Assembly (NCBI GenBank): GCA_023700825.1
Contig: JAMPYE010000164.1
Coordinates: forward strand, 1 to 8,817
Length of the DNA: 8,817 nt
Origin: Thermoanaerobaculia bacterium
GTDB taxonomy: Bacteria; Acidobacteriota; Thermoanaerobaculia; Gp7-AA8
Direction: 5' to 3'
The first letter of the stretch is position 1; every line of letters begins with the position of its first letter. This document shows, one piece after another, positions 1 through 5,870 of the stretch. The notes beneath the pieces were generated by a model, which saw nothing but the letters and a program-made list of their open reading frames with translations, was not told the origin of the DNA and searched no databases. The translations under genes and the position numbers were made by a program.

Positions 1-25
1 CTGCGTAGAGTGGTGATTCGTGCAT
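1..25 (-). CDS. 5' end of a divergent gene (partial, product unknown)
   Basis: Read on the minus strand, an ATG at 25-23 is followed by eight open codons (MHESPLYA) before the window ends. It is preceded by AAGGAGG (plus-strand 32-38) at six to seven bases, one of the best ribosome binding sites in the window. That spacing and purity are the only evidence for a gene; eight residues are too few to assign a family. A perfect hairpin at 43-64 lies just upstream of the ribosome binding site, so its mRNA leader may be structured. The gene would be transcribed away from the transposase unit. Confidence 0.45.
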
Positions 26-42
26 CGGGCACCTCCTTGATC

Positions 43-64
43 CGCGAAGGTACCAGCCTTCGCG
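43..64. repeat. Perfect 8-bp inverted repeat (hairpin)
   Basis: CGCGAAGG (43-50) and CCTTCGCG (57-64) are exact reverse complements around a six-base loop (TACCAG). No T-run follows on either strand, so it is not a classical intrinsic terminator. It sits about five bases upstream of the AAGGAGG of the minus-strand gene starting at 25. It could be a leader hairpin affecting that gene's translation, or an operator. Confidence 0.5.
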
Positions 65-85
65 TTAGGTATGCCCATATGCGTA

Positions 86-105
86 TCAGACCTTCGTTCT
101 TCTGC
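86..105 (+). repeat. Left copy of 20-bp inverted repeat
   Basis: TCAGACCTTCGTTCTTCTGC is the reverse complement of 1487-1506 except at one position (C91 against G). The inner 14 bases (92-105) are exact. It lies 142 bases before the transposase start codon. Confidence 0.75.
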
Positions 106-118
106 CGTCGGGCCTCCG

Positions 119-135
119 CTCTACCACCTGTAGAG
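119..135. repeat. Small perfect hairpin CTCTAC/GTAGAG
   Basis: CTCTAC (119-124) and GTAGAG (130-135) pair perfectly around a five-base loop (CACCT). It lies just inside the left 20-bp repeat. REP hairpins recognised by RAYTs in Gammaproteobacteria carry GTAG or GGAG tetranucleotides, and GTAG occurs in this stem. That parallel is only suggestive. Confidence 0.4.
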
Positions 136-154
136 TGACGCTTCTCAAGTTTCC

Positions 155-246
155 ATCCCGAGGAGGTTTTGGGCGAGTTCGAGCCGATTTCGGGGGCATT
201 CTCTCGAATTCCTCGGGATTTCGCGCATTCCGAGGGATTCTTGGAG
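155..246 (+). repeat. Degenerate ~10-bp phased array in front of the transposase
   Basis: Units beginning ATT recur at 187, 198, 208, 218, 227 and 237: ATTTCGGGGGC, ATTCTCTCGA, ATTCCTCGGG, ATTTCGCGC, ATTCCGAGGG, ATTCTTGGAG. The spacings are 11, 10, 10, 9 and 10 bases, and the array ends one base before the ATG. Looser units (about 155, 166 and 176) extend it leftward. Within it, ATCCCGAGGA (155-164) and TCCTCGGGAT (210-219) are an exact 10-bp inverted repeat, and CCTCGG/CCGAGG (211-216, 230-235) form a second stem. Helical phasing suggests a protein-binding or intrinsically curved leader, perhaps where the transposase binds its own promoter. Confidence 0.6.
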
Positions 247-247
247 C

Positions 248-1201
248 ATGGCGCGAGCACTTCGGATCGAGTACCCCGGCGCGGTGTACCACATCACTTC
301 ACGCGGCAACGAGCGACGCGACATCTTCATGGACGACGAGGATCGCGAGCGCTTTCTCGAGCTTCTCGGCGAGGCAGTCTTGCGCTTCGGCTGGATCCTC
401 GCGGCGTACACGCTGATGACGAACCACTTCCACCTCGTCGTCGAGACGCCGTCGCCGACGCTCTCGCGCGGGATGCAGTGGCTCAACGGCACGTATGCCG
501 CCTGGTTCAATCGCAAGTACGGGCGGTCGGGCCATCTTTTCGGCGACCGCTTCCACGCGTTCATCGTCGAGAAGGAGGCGTACTACCTCGAGCTGCTCCG
601 CTACGTCGCGCTGAACCCGGTGCGGGCGAAGATCGTGGAGCGGCCGGAACAGTACCGCTGGTCGAGCTACCGCGCGATGGCCGGCTACGTGGCGCCGCCC
701 GAGTGGCTGAACGTGAGCGAGCTCGCGGAGTTCTTCGGCGCGGCCGAGGATTGGCGTGGGAACTTCCGGACGTACGTCGAGGAGAGGCTGACGAGCGAGG
801 AACGGCTGTTCGACTGTGTGCAGCGGCAGATCTACCTCGGGACGGAAGCCTGGATCGCGTCGATGCGGACGGTGATCGAATCGAAGCCGCGGAGCGACGC
901 GCACCCGCGCGCGCAGTGCGAGGTGGGGCGGCCGAAGATGGCGAAGATCGTCGACGCGGTGGCGACGGCCTTCGGAATGTCCGCGCGGGAGATTCGGCGC
1001 GGGCACGGAGGCGCAGCACGAATGCTCGCGGCGTGGCTCGGCTGGCGTGAAGGACTGCACCGGCTGCGCGCGATCGCCGCGGAGCTGCAGCTGCAGAGCG
1101 CGGGCCGCGTGAGCGACCTCGTCCGCATGGCAGCTCGGGCGCTACAGGGCGACCCGACGCTGCAGCGCCGGCTAGAGGCGGCGTACGCCGGGCTGGGCTG
1201 A
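248..1201 (+). CDS. REP-associated tyrosine transposase (RAYT) with DnaA-like C-terminal domain
   Basis: The 317-residue protein begins with a Y1/HUH single-strand DNA transposase domain (about residues 1-145). Visible marks are TSRGN (17-21), the HUH pair H60-F61-H62 in NHFHLVVET, GHLFGDRF (95-102) and Y119 in RYVALNPVRA, the expected catalytic tyrosine. Such enzymes nick one DNA strand beside a hairpin through a 5'-phosphotyrosine bond. A middle linker follows. Residues about 228-298 resemble DnaA domain IV, a helix-turn-helix that binds double-stranded DNA, seen in the longer RAYT subclass. All catalytic residues are present and there is no frameshift, so it looks functional. The start is the only ATG in frame; GGAG lies one base upstream, a poor spacing, so expression may be low. 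Flanking inverted and phased repeats suggest it has cognate DNA sites nearby. Confidence 0.92.
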   Translation: MARALRIEYPGAVYHITSRGNERRDIFMDDEDRERFLELLGEAVLRFGWILAAYTLMTNHFHLVVETPSPTLSRGMQWLNGTYAAWFNRKYGRSGHLFGDRFHAFIVEKEAYYLELLRYVALNPVRAKIVERPEQYRWSSYRAMAGYVAPPEWLNVSELAEFFGAAEDWRGNFRTYVEERLTSEERLFDCVQRQIYLGTEAWIASMRTVIESKPRSDAHPRAQCEVGRPKMAKIVDAVATAFGMSAREIRRGHGGAARMLAAWLGWREGLHRLRAIAAELQLQSAGRVSDLVRMAARALQGDPTLQRRLEAAYAGLG

Positions 1202-1247
1202 GGCGGAAGGCGGGTCACGGGGCAAGCAATGACGATGCGCACGAGTG

Positions 1248-1264
1248 TGACGTCATCGACGTCA
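1248..1264. repeat. Palindrome TGACGTC-ATC-GACGTCA
   Basis: Seven bases on each side are exact reverse complements around a three-base centre, an operator-like symmetry. It lies 46 bases after the transposase stop codon, and no promoter is evident beside it. Confidence 0.35.
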
Positions 1265-1477
1265 GGGTGGAGGCGCGCGCAACTGCGCACCAGGAAGCCC
1301 GGACGACGCGGGCGGTGCAGCTACGATCCTCATTCCCCATCCGCACTTGGACGGGAACCGCTGGCCCGCCAACCCAACCCGTCCCATGACGTTGCACAGG
1401 AACGCGCAGGAATGTGACGTGAGGTCTGCCAAATAGGTTTAGCGACCTTGCCGTGGTCGTTTAGCCGCGGTAAGGCA

Positions 1478-1497
1478 CAGAAGAACGCAGAAGAACG
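1478..1497 (+). repeat. Exact tandem decamer CAGAAGAACG x2
   Basis: CAGAAGAACG occurs at 1478-1487 and again at 1488-1497. The second copy forms part of the right 20-bp inverted repeat, so the core of that repeat is locally duplicated on this side but single on the left side. Confidence 0.7.
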
Positions 1498-1506
1498 AAG
1501 CTCTGA
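1487..1506 (-). repeat. Right copy of 20-bp inverted repeat
   Basis: GCAGAAGAACGAAGCTCTGA is the reverse complement of 86-105 with one mismatch. Its outer end (CTCTGA) runs into the 18-bp tandem duplication at 1500-1535. Confidence 0.75.
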
Positions 1507-1535
1507 CCCCGCGACCCGCTCTGACCCCGCGACCC
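1500..1535 (+). repeat. Exact 18-bp tandem duplication
   Basis: GCTCTGACCCCGCGACCC occurs at 1500-1517 and again at 1518-1535. A degenerate GCGACCC-rich tail reaches about 1558. On the minus strand the unit contains GGGGTCAGAGC. I recall similar GGGTCAGAGC-type motifs beside Y1 transposase genes in other GC-rich genomes, but this was not verified here. Confidence 0.75.
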
Positions 1536-1576
1536 GCGACCCCCCTCCGCGACCCCCGGGCAATCGCGAATGGCGA

Positions 1577-2497
1577 CTACCTCTGCTCGAGGCGGCCCCG
1601 CGCGGCGATGTAATCTACGTAGGCCTCCGAGAGCGCGTCTTTGGGTGACGCCGGAACTTCGCTGTTGCGAGTGATGTCGAAGTCCTGCATCACGATGTCG
1701 TCCGACGCCTTCGACGGATCACTCCAGCTCGGCGGATCGAGCACACCATCAGGGCCGGGGGAGACGATGCGGTTCAACCGGCTCGAGGGCTCGATCTCGA
1801 CGTTGTACCGGCGTCCCCAACCGTCCGTCCGCGGGACCGACGCGATGAGGTCGGGCTCGAGCAGTTGCGCGAGATCACTCATGCTCTTGACGGCCGGCAG
1901 GCTGCCCTTGGTGACTTCGTAGGTGAGGGCGGCCGAAGCGATCGAGCGGAGATCGGAGATGGTCTTCTGCTGAGGCGAAACCGTGCGCATCGCTTGCATG
2001 TGGTCGCGGAGTGTGCCGCCCGCCAGCTCCTCCGCGGCCGCGACGGCCCAGTCGGCCGGAGAGCGGACGAGCTTTCCATCGCGCAGCACGATGTCGTCGG
2101 CAGCCGACCGGGTCGCGCCGGGCGTCGACCAGCTCCGGCGGTCGAATCGGCGATCCGCTCCCGCGGCCGCAACGACATACCCGCCCGATGGATCGCTCTC
2201 CACGTGGAGAGGCGTGCTCCAGCCGTCCTTCAACTCGTCCGTTAGGGCGTCGCTCCCGAAGCGCACGCGAGACAACTCCGCCGGAGTCGCCACACGCGGC
2301 AGCGCTCCATGCTCGGCCTTCAGACTTTCGAAGATGAGAGCGGTGTCATAAACGACGGCCAGAGTGCTCAGAACGCCCGCGATCTCCTCACGCGAGCTTC
2401 CACCCTGCGCGAGCTCGTCACCGCGACCGTTCTTTGCGCACCCGGTCAGTGGCACGCAGAGCAGAGCAACAAGGGCCACACACACGTTGAAGTGCAT
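1577..2497 (-). CDS. Lipoprotein with two tandem GspG (pseudopilin)-like domains
   Basis: The chosen ATG at 2497 gives 306 residues starting with a lipoprotein signal peptide (MHFNVCVALVALLCVP) and lipobox LTGC, with lipidation expected at C20. The frame stays open 113 codons upstream, but that part is Arg/Pro-rich and overlaps the next promoter, so it was excluded. Two similar domains follow. Domain 1 (about 40-150) has DGWSTP (91-96), GGYVVAAAGAD (105-115) and DDIV (134-137). Domain 2 (about 178-275) has TDGWGRRY (224-231), RIVSPGPDG (243-251) and DDIV (266-269). DGWG, SxGPDG and DDI mark the C-terminal calcium-binding fold of type II secretion major pseudopilins. The hydrophobic prepilin helix and methylation site of a true pilin are absent. 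The role is unknown; an envelope-anchored protein using the fold for binding is plausible. Confidence 0.8.
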   Translation of the reverse strand: MHFNVCVALVALLCVPLTGCAKNGRGDELAQGGSSREEIAGVLSTLAVVYDTALIFESLKAEHGALPRVATPAELSRVRFGSDALTDELKDGWSTPLHVESDPSGGYVVAAAGADRRFDRRSWSTPGATRSAADDIVLRDGKLVRSPADWAVAAAEELAGGTLRDHMQAMRTVSPQQKTISDLRSIASAALTYEVTKGSLPAVKSMSDLAQLLEPDLIASVPRTDGWGRRYNVEIEPSSRLNRIVSPGPDGVLDPPSWSDPSKASDDIVMQDFDITRNSEVPASPKDALSEAYVDYIAARGRLEQR

Positions 2498-2504
2498 GCA
2501 GGAA

Positions 2505-2510
2505 ATTGTA
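2505..2510 (-). promoter_or_regulatory. Candidate -10 element TACAAT for the GspG-like lipoprotein gene
   Basis: Read on the minus strand, TACAAT lies seven bases before the ATG at 2497, an AT-rich hexamer in GC-rich DNA. Only a poorly spaced -35 (TTGGAT, 15 bases upstream) is visible. If used, transcription would start at or next to the ATG, giving a leaderless mRNA, which agrees with the absence of a Shine-Dalgarno. Confidence 0.3.
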
Positions 2511-2662
2511 GATCGATCCGGCCCAATCCAATTGAACTGAAGGCCGGTCTTGGCGGAAGGCTGCGCGCGAACGACGGACTCTGGATGAGCTCTACGCAGG
2601 AGATCAACTGGCGGGTCCAGGAGTGGGCCGCTCCGGCTTCGGGGACACTTCACGGGGCAAGG

Positions 2663-2689
2663 CGCGAGAGTCTCCTCTGTGGACTCGCG
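2663..2689. repeat. Imperfect inverted repeat in the divergent spacer
   Basis: CGCGAG(AG)TC at 2663-2672 pairs with GACTCGCG at 2682-2689 if a two-base bulge is allowed. It lies in the 239-bp spacer between the two divergent lipoprotein genes, about 50 bases before the plus-strand start. It could be a shared operator. Nothing else stands out in the spacer. Confidence 0.25.
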
Positions 2690-2736
2690 ATGACTGTCTC
2701 TGTCAGGTGTGACAAAATCGCCGCTCGCGCATCTGT

Positions 2737-4458
2737 ATGGGAATGAGTTCGAATCGGCCTTTTCGAGCGGCGGTTCTCCTTGTGCTCGTCCTGCTCCTGG
2801 CGGGCGGCTGCGCGTCGGTGCCCGTCGCGGAACCACCCGCCCGCCCGTTCATCACGCTCGAGAGCGAGGCCGGCTCGCCGTACTGGCGCGCGACCTGGCA
2901 CCTTGCCGAGCCCGCGACCGAGCTCGTCTTCGAGCGCCGTGCTGCAGAGTTCCGCAGAGGGGTGTTCGAGGTCCTCACGCCCGGCTTCACGCTGGAGAAG
3001 CGTGGGGATCGCGAGGTTCTCCGGACGAGCGGCGCGCCGTCGCGGACGATCACGGTCCGCTTCCCGGTGTACACCCGATGGCTCGAGAAGGAATACGAGT
3101 TCTTCCGGACGTTCTCGGATGGCAGCGTCTCGATCTACACAGGTCACCTTCTCGCGCGGCCCGTCACGGACGGTGACGACTGCGGCGAGTGCGTCATCCG
3201 CGCGTACCGTCTCGTCGGCCCTCCCGGTGTCCCGGTCGTCGTCGACGGGCGTGTCCATGCATCGCCCATGGCCTGGTTCTATGACGAGGGGCAGGGAACG
3301 TACGTCTACATCGGTGCGATCGAGCCCGTCGAGACGCCCGAGATGATTCTCGTCGTCGATCCCGCGCTTCCCGACTGGCTCGAGGACGAGACGAAGCGCG
3401 CGTTGCCTCGGCTCTTCTCGCTCTACTCCGAGCGATTCGGCGTCGTGCTCCCCGTGCGTCCGACTGTGTTGTTCAACTACGTCGAAGGGGAGTCGTCCGG
3501 CCACTCGAGCGGTGGAGGCGTGCTCCCCGGGATGATCCAGCTGACGGCCGAGGGGCGTGCATGGGGCGAGCGCTCCGACGACGCGATGCGGCATCTGTTT
3601 CACTTCCTGGCCCACGAGGCAGTGCACCTGTGGAACGGGCAGGTCGTGAACTACCCCGATTCCGAGGACTCGTGGATGCACGAGGGGTCGGCGGACGCGC
3701 TGGCCGAGCGCACGCTGCTCGAACTCGGCCTGATCGACGAAGCGCGCTTCCTCGAATACCAGTCGGCTGCCCTGAACGAGTGCCGAAGGGGGCTCGCGGG
3801 GTTTCCCCTCCGCGAGGCGGGAGAACGCGAGGCGTTCGACCTCTACTACTCGTGCGGCAACGCGCTCGCGCTCGCGACCGAAAGACTGTCAGGCGGGGAC
3901 GACCTCTTCGGGTTCTGGAGGCGACTGATCGGGCGGGCGCTCGAATCGCGCACGTACGGCGCCGATGACTACTTCGCGGTCCTGGAGTCGCTCGGCGCCG
4001 GCGTCGCGGACATCGGCGCGATGCGCGCGTTCGTCGAGTCGGGCGCGAGGCCTGGCGACATCGTCGATCTTCTGTCCCGCGCCGGCGTCGCGGTCGCCGA
4101 GGTCGACGACCCGCCGCAGGCCTATGGCCAATCGGTCGCACGCGCAGCTCTCTTCGCGCTGATGGCGGAGCACTGTCGGGGGAGCTACGGCTTCAACATG
4201 AGCCCGAAGGGGATGAAGCTGGCCGCGACGCTCGACTGCGGGACGATCCCCGGAGGCACGACCGTCACTCACATCGGCGGTCGCGACGTGCTGCGCGAAG
4301 GTCACAGGGTCGGCGACCTTTTTCACGAGCGATGCGGAACCGATCGCCCGATCCGTCTGACGATCCTGCGCGAATCGGGAGAGGTGGACGAGGTCGAGAT
4401 CGCTTGCGCGACGAAATCGCCCGCGCGACCACCGTACGTTCGCATCGTCGAGCAGTGA
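2737..4458 (+). CDS. Lipoprotein M1-like (gluzincin) metallopeptidase with PDZ-like tail
   Basis: The 573-residue protein starts with a lipoprotein signal peptide and lipobox LAGGC (C25), so it should be anchored in the envelope. Residues about 40-210 look like an N-terminal beta-rich region. The catalytic centre is H293-E294-A-V-H297, then 18 residues, then E316 in WMHEGSAD: exactly the HExxH-x18-E zinc site of clan MA gluzincins (M1/M61). Y371 in DLYYSCGNALAL could be the transition-state tyrosine. The GAMEN exopeptidase motif of M1 aminopeptidases is not visible; GGGVLPGMIQL (259-269) sits where that strand would be. Residues about 480-557 resemble a PDZ domain, as in M61 enzymes. An upstream in-frame stop leaves ATG 2737 or ATG 2743 as start; neither has a Shine-Dalgarno. 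Substrate is unknown. Confidence 0.85.
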   Translation: MGMSSNRPFRAAVLLVLVLLLAGGCASVPVAEPPARPFITLESEAGSPYWRATWHLAEPATELVFERRAAEFRRGVFEVLTPGFTLEKRGDREVLRTSGAPSRTITVRFPVYTRWLEKEYEFFRTFSDGSVSIYTGHLLARPVTDGDDCGECVIRAYRLVGPPGVPVVVDGRVHASPMAWFYDEGQGTYVYIGAIEPVETPEMILVVDPALPDWLEDETKRALPRLFSLYSERFGVVLPVRPTVLFNYVEGESSGHSSGGGVLPGMIQLTAEGRAWGERSDDAMRHLFHFLAHEAVHLWNGQVVNYPDSEDSWMHEGSADALAERTLLELGLIDEARFLEYQSAALNECRRGLAGFPLREAGEREAFDLYYSCGNALALATERLSGGDDLFGFWRRLIGRALESRTYGADDYFAVLESLGAGVADIGAMRAFVESGARPGDIVDLLSRAGVAVAEVDDPPQAYGQSVARAALFALMAEHCRGSYGFNMSPKGMKLAATLDCGTIPGGTTVTHIGGRDVLREGHRVGDLFHERCGTDRPIRLTILRESGEVDEVEIACATKSPARPPYVRIVEQ

Positions 4459-4623
4459 TCCCGGACGACGATGACACGACCGCGTCGGGGAGGGCGTGCG
4501 CTGTCGTCCGCCCCGCGAGCCCTGGCTGCCGCGGGATACTGCGTGGCCGCCGATGACCGGGGTCGTCGCTTCTGTTTCCCGTCAAGCGCGCTGCTCGCGG
4601 AGGCCCGGCCAGGTGGCTTGCCC

Positions 4624-4638
4624 AGGTCTGCAAGACCT
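4624..4638. terminator. Small stem-loop between convergent genes (possible terminator)
   Basis: AGGTCT (4624-4629) and AGACCT (4633-4638) pair perfectly around GCA, and the stem touches the last base of the hydrolase stop codon. The 179-bp convergent spacer holds no T-run, so this is a weak candidate. No stronger terminator was seen between the two genes. Confidence 0.25.
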
Positions 4639-5537
4639 CAGTCCGCGGTGATGGCGCTCGAGACCTCGCTGAGAGCGCGAGTGAGATAGTGATGGTGGTC
4701 GCTATCGACGACGATCAGTCGCGCTCCGGATGCGCGCGCAAGTTTCTCCACGGTTTCGAGTGGCGTCACGACGTCCTGCCGCCCGTGAACGAAGACGACG
4801 CGGGGGCCGATCGCCTGCACTGGCGTCGCGATTGGGTTGTGCATCATGATGCCGACCGCGCCGTCGACCGATCCCAGATCGTGCAGGACGGAGTCGCGCA
4901 CCACGTCGGGCGGCCGGCTTCGGTCGAGCGCCGGAAGGACGCGACGAAGGGCCGGGCGGAACGCGCACATGGCCGTGCACGTCGCAACGGCGAGTGGGCG
5001 ATTCGCGAGGAACGTCCACCCGAGCGTCGACATCGATTTGATTCTCTCCCTCGCCTCGGATTCGGATCCCCACACCGGCGTTCCGAGAAGCACGACGCGT
5101 CGCACCTCTCCGGGCCAGGTCGCAGCGTAGTTCGCCGCGATGACCGTGCCGAACGAGTGCGCAACGAGCGTCACATCGTGAGTCGCATCGAGCGCGACGA
5201 GAGTCCGGCGCAGTGCGGCCAGCTGGTCTTCGAGGTCGTAAGGGCTGTCCTCGGGCCATGGTGAGCGGCCGAAGCCGAGCTCGTCGACGAAGATCAGGCG
5301 ATGAGTTCCCGCGAGGGAATCGAAACTGCCGTCCCAGAAGCGCGTCGAGCACTGCATTCCGGGCAGGAAGACGATCGGAGGTCCGCTGCCACGGCTTTCC
5401 GTGTAGAGGCGATCCCCGAGGTAGAGACGTGCGCGGCGCTCACGTTTCATGTCGAGCATCGCGGCGACGTGGACGGCGGCGACGGCGACGATCGTCGCGC
5501 CGGCGAGTCCCAGGAGGACTTTCGTGCGACGCCTCAT
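4638..5537 (-). CDS. Membrane-anchored alpha/beta hydrolase
   Basis: The 299-residue protein has an N-terminal membrane segment (about residues 6-26, after MRRRTK) that should tether it with the enzyme domain outside the cytoplasm. The hydrolase fold is clear: VFLPG (56-60, oxyanion region), FVDELGFGRS (83-92), nucleophile elbow AHSFG with S128, acid D255 in VHGRQD, and a His cluster 281-283 (DSDHHHYL) supplying the catalytic base. The elbow is A-x-S-x-G, not the commoner G-x-S-x-G. Length and motif order suit the AB hydrolase-1 family (esterases, lipases, peroxidase-like and dehalogenase-like enzymes); substrate cannot be read from sequence. AGGTGG lies one base before the ATG, too close for ideal initiation. 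It is convergent with the metallopeptidase gene and a 26-bp palindrome lies just upstream. Confidence 0.88.
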   Translation of the reverse strand: MRRRTKVLLGLAGATIVAVAAVHVAAMLDMKRERRARLYLGDRLYTESRGSGPPIVFLPGMQCSTRFWDGSFDSLAGTHRLIFVDELGFGRSPWPEDSPYDLEDQLAALRRTLVALDATHDVTLVAHSFGTVIAANYAATWPGEVRRVVLLGTPVWGSESEARERIKSMSTLGWTFLANRPLAVATCTAMCAFRPALRRVLPALDRSRPPDVVRDSVLHDLGSVDGAVGIMMHNPIATPVQAIGPRVVFVHGRQDVVTPLETVEKLARASGARLIVVDSDHHHYLTRALSEVSSAITAD

Positions 5538-5552
5538 GCCACCTGCTTCGTT

Positions 5553-5578
5553 GTCCGGGGGCCGTACGGCTCCCGGAC
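5553..5578. repeat. 26-bp near-perfect palindrome
   Basis: The arms GTCCGGGGGCCGT and ACGGCTCCCGGAC are reverse complements at 12 of 13 positions. The single exception is a G/T pair, a wobble if transcribed. Its centre (GCCGTACGGC) is a perfect decamer palindrome. It lies 15 bases upstream of the hydrolase start codon and would form a strong hairpin in that gene's 5' leader. A regulator site or a dispersed REP-like palindrome are both possible. Confidence 0.6.
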
Positions 5579-5750
5579 CGCCTTATCCGGAGGGTGGGTC
5601 ATGACGTAGTCACCGCGAGGTCTCATCGCATTCCTTGTCGGGTGGGCGCGGTCCAGGGTTCCGAGAGTCGGACCTTCTGTTTCCACGGAGTCCTGCGCTC
5701 GCGCCGCCGTTCGTCGAACCGTCATGGGCACGGTCCCGGGGATTGGTCCC

Positions 5751-5765
5751 TATGTTGCGAACATA
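5751..5765. promoter_or_regulatory. Operator-like palindrome TATGTT-GCG-AACATA
   Basis: Six-base arms are exact reverse complements around a three-base centre. The AT-rich arms stand out in GC-rich DNA, and the site lies about 105 bases before the Kelch start codon. The size and symmetry fit a dimeric repressor site. No regulator gene is adjacent. Confidence 0.35.
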
Positions 5766-5870
5766 ACACCGATCACCGCGCCCGCATATGGAAGCTGCCG
5801 AAATCGGTGTGCGATTCGCCTGCACGGTGCTCGGCTGCGGACCTCAATTGGCCCTAACCCCAGCAGGAGG

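Larger units (their letters stand above)
86..1506 (+). mobile_element. Candidate RAYT-bearing element bounded by 20-bp inverted repeats
   Basis: The transposase gene at 248-1201 is bracketed by TCAGACCTTCGTTCTTCTGC (86-105) and, inverted, GCAGAAGAACGAAGCTCTGA (1487-1506), which match at 19 of 20 positions. The enclosed 1.42 kb also holds the phased decamers before the gene and a gene-free tail with short tandem repeats. No target-site duplication was found outside the repeats. Known RAYTs are usually single domesticated genes near REP palindromes, and IS200/IS605 elements lack terminal inverted repeats. The limits given are therefore a hypothesis based on the repeats. The repeats could instead be two dispersed REP-like units flanking the gene. 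Confidence 0.45.
1202..1576. other. Gene-free spacer (375 bp) rich in short repeats
   Basis: No convincing coding region was found here. The spacer holds a palindrome at 1248-1264 (TGACGTC/GACGTCA around ATC), a decamer pair CAGGAACGCG/CAGGAATGTG (1397-1416), an exact decamer pair (1478-1497), the right 20-bp inverted repeat (1487-1506) and an exact 18-bp tandem duplication (1500-1535). No T-rich intrinsic terminator was seen for either flanking gene. Confidence 0.7.
5538..5870. other. Divergent intergenic region (333 bp) with two palindromes
   Basis: No convincing gene is visible. The region separates the hydrolase (minus) from the Kelch gene (plus). It carries a near-perfect 26-bp palindrome (5553-5578) close to the hydrolase start and an AT-rich 15-bp palindrome (5751-5765) closer to the Kelch start. 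No -10/-35 pair was convincing on either strand. Confidence 0.6.

Noticed and set aside
299..1060. Long minus-strand frame opposite the transposase
   Set aside because: It is the GC-codon-bias shadow of the transposase gene, without motifs of its own.
1..2599. CTGCGTAGAG at 1-10 recurs inverted at 2590-2599
   Set aside because: A ten-base match between two points in a window this size is expected by chance, and flanks do not match.
2498..2836. Upstream 113-codon extension of the GspG-like lipoprotein frame
   Set aside because: It is Arg/Pro-rich, without known motifs, overlaps the divergent peptidase gene, and would bury the lipoprotein signal peptide.
2650..3681. Long minus-strand frame (343 codons) opposite the peptidase
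   Set aside because: Asp/Arg/His-rich shadow of the peptidase gene; no signal peptide or domain visible.
5534..5731. 65-codon minus-strand frame whose TGA overlaps the hydrolase ATG (ATGA)
   Set aside because: The overlap looks like translational coupling, but no ribosome binding site or recognisable sequence supports it, and its end is encoded by the 26-bp palindrome.
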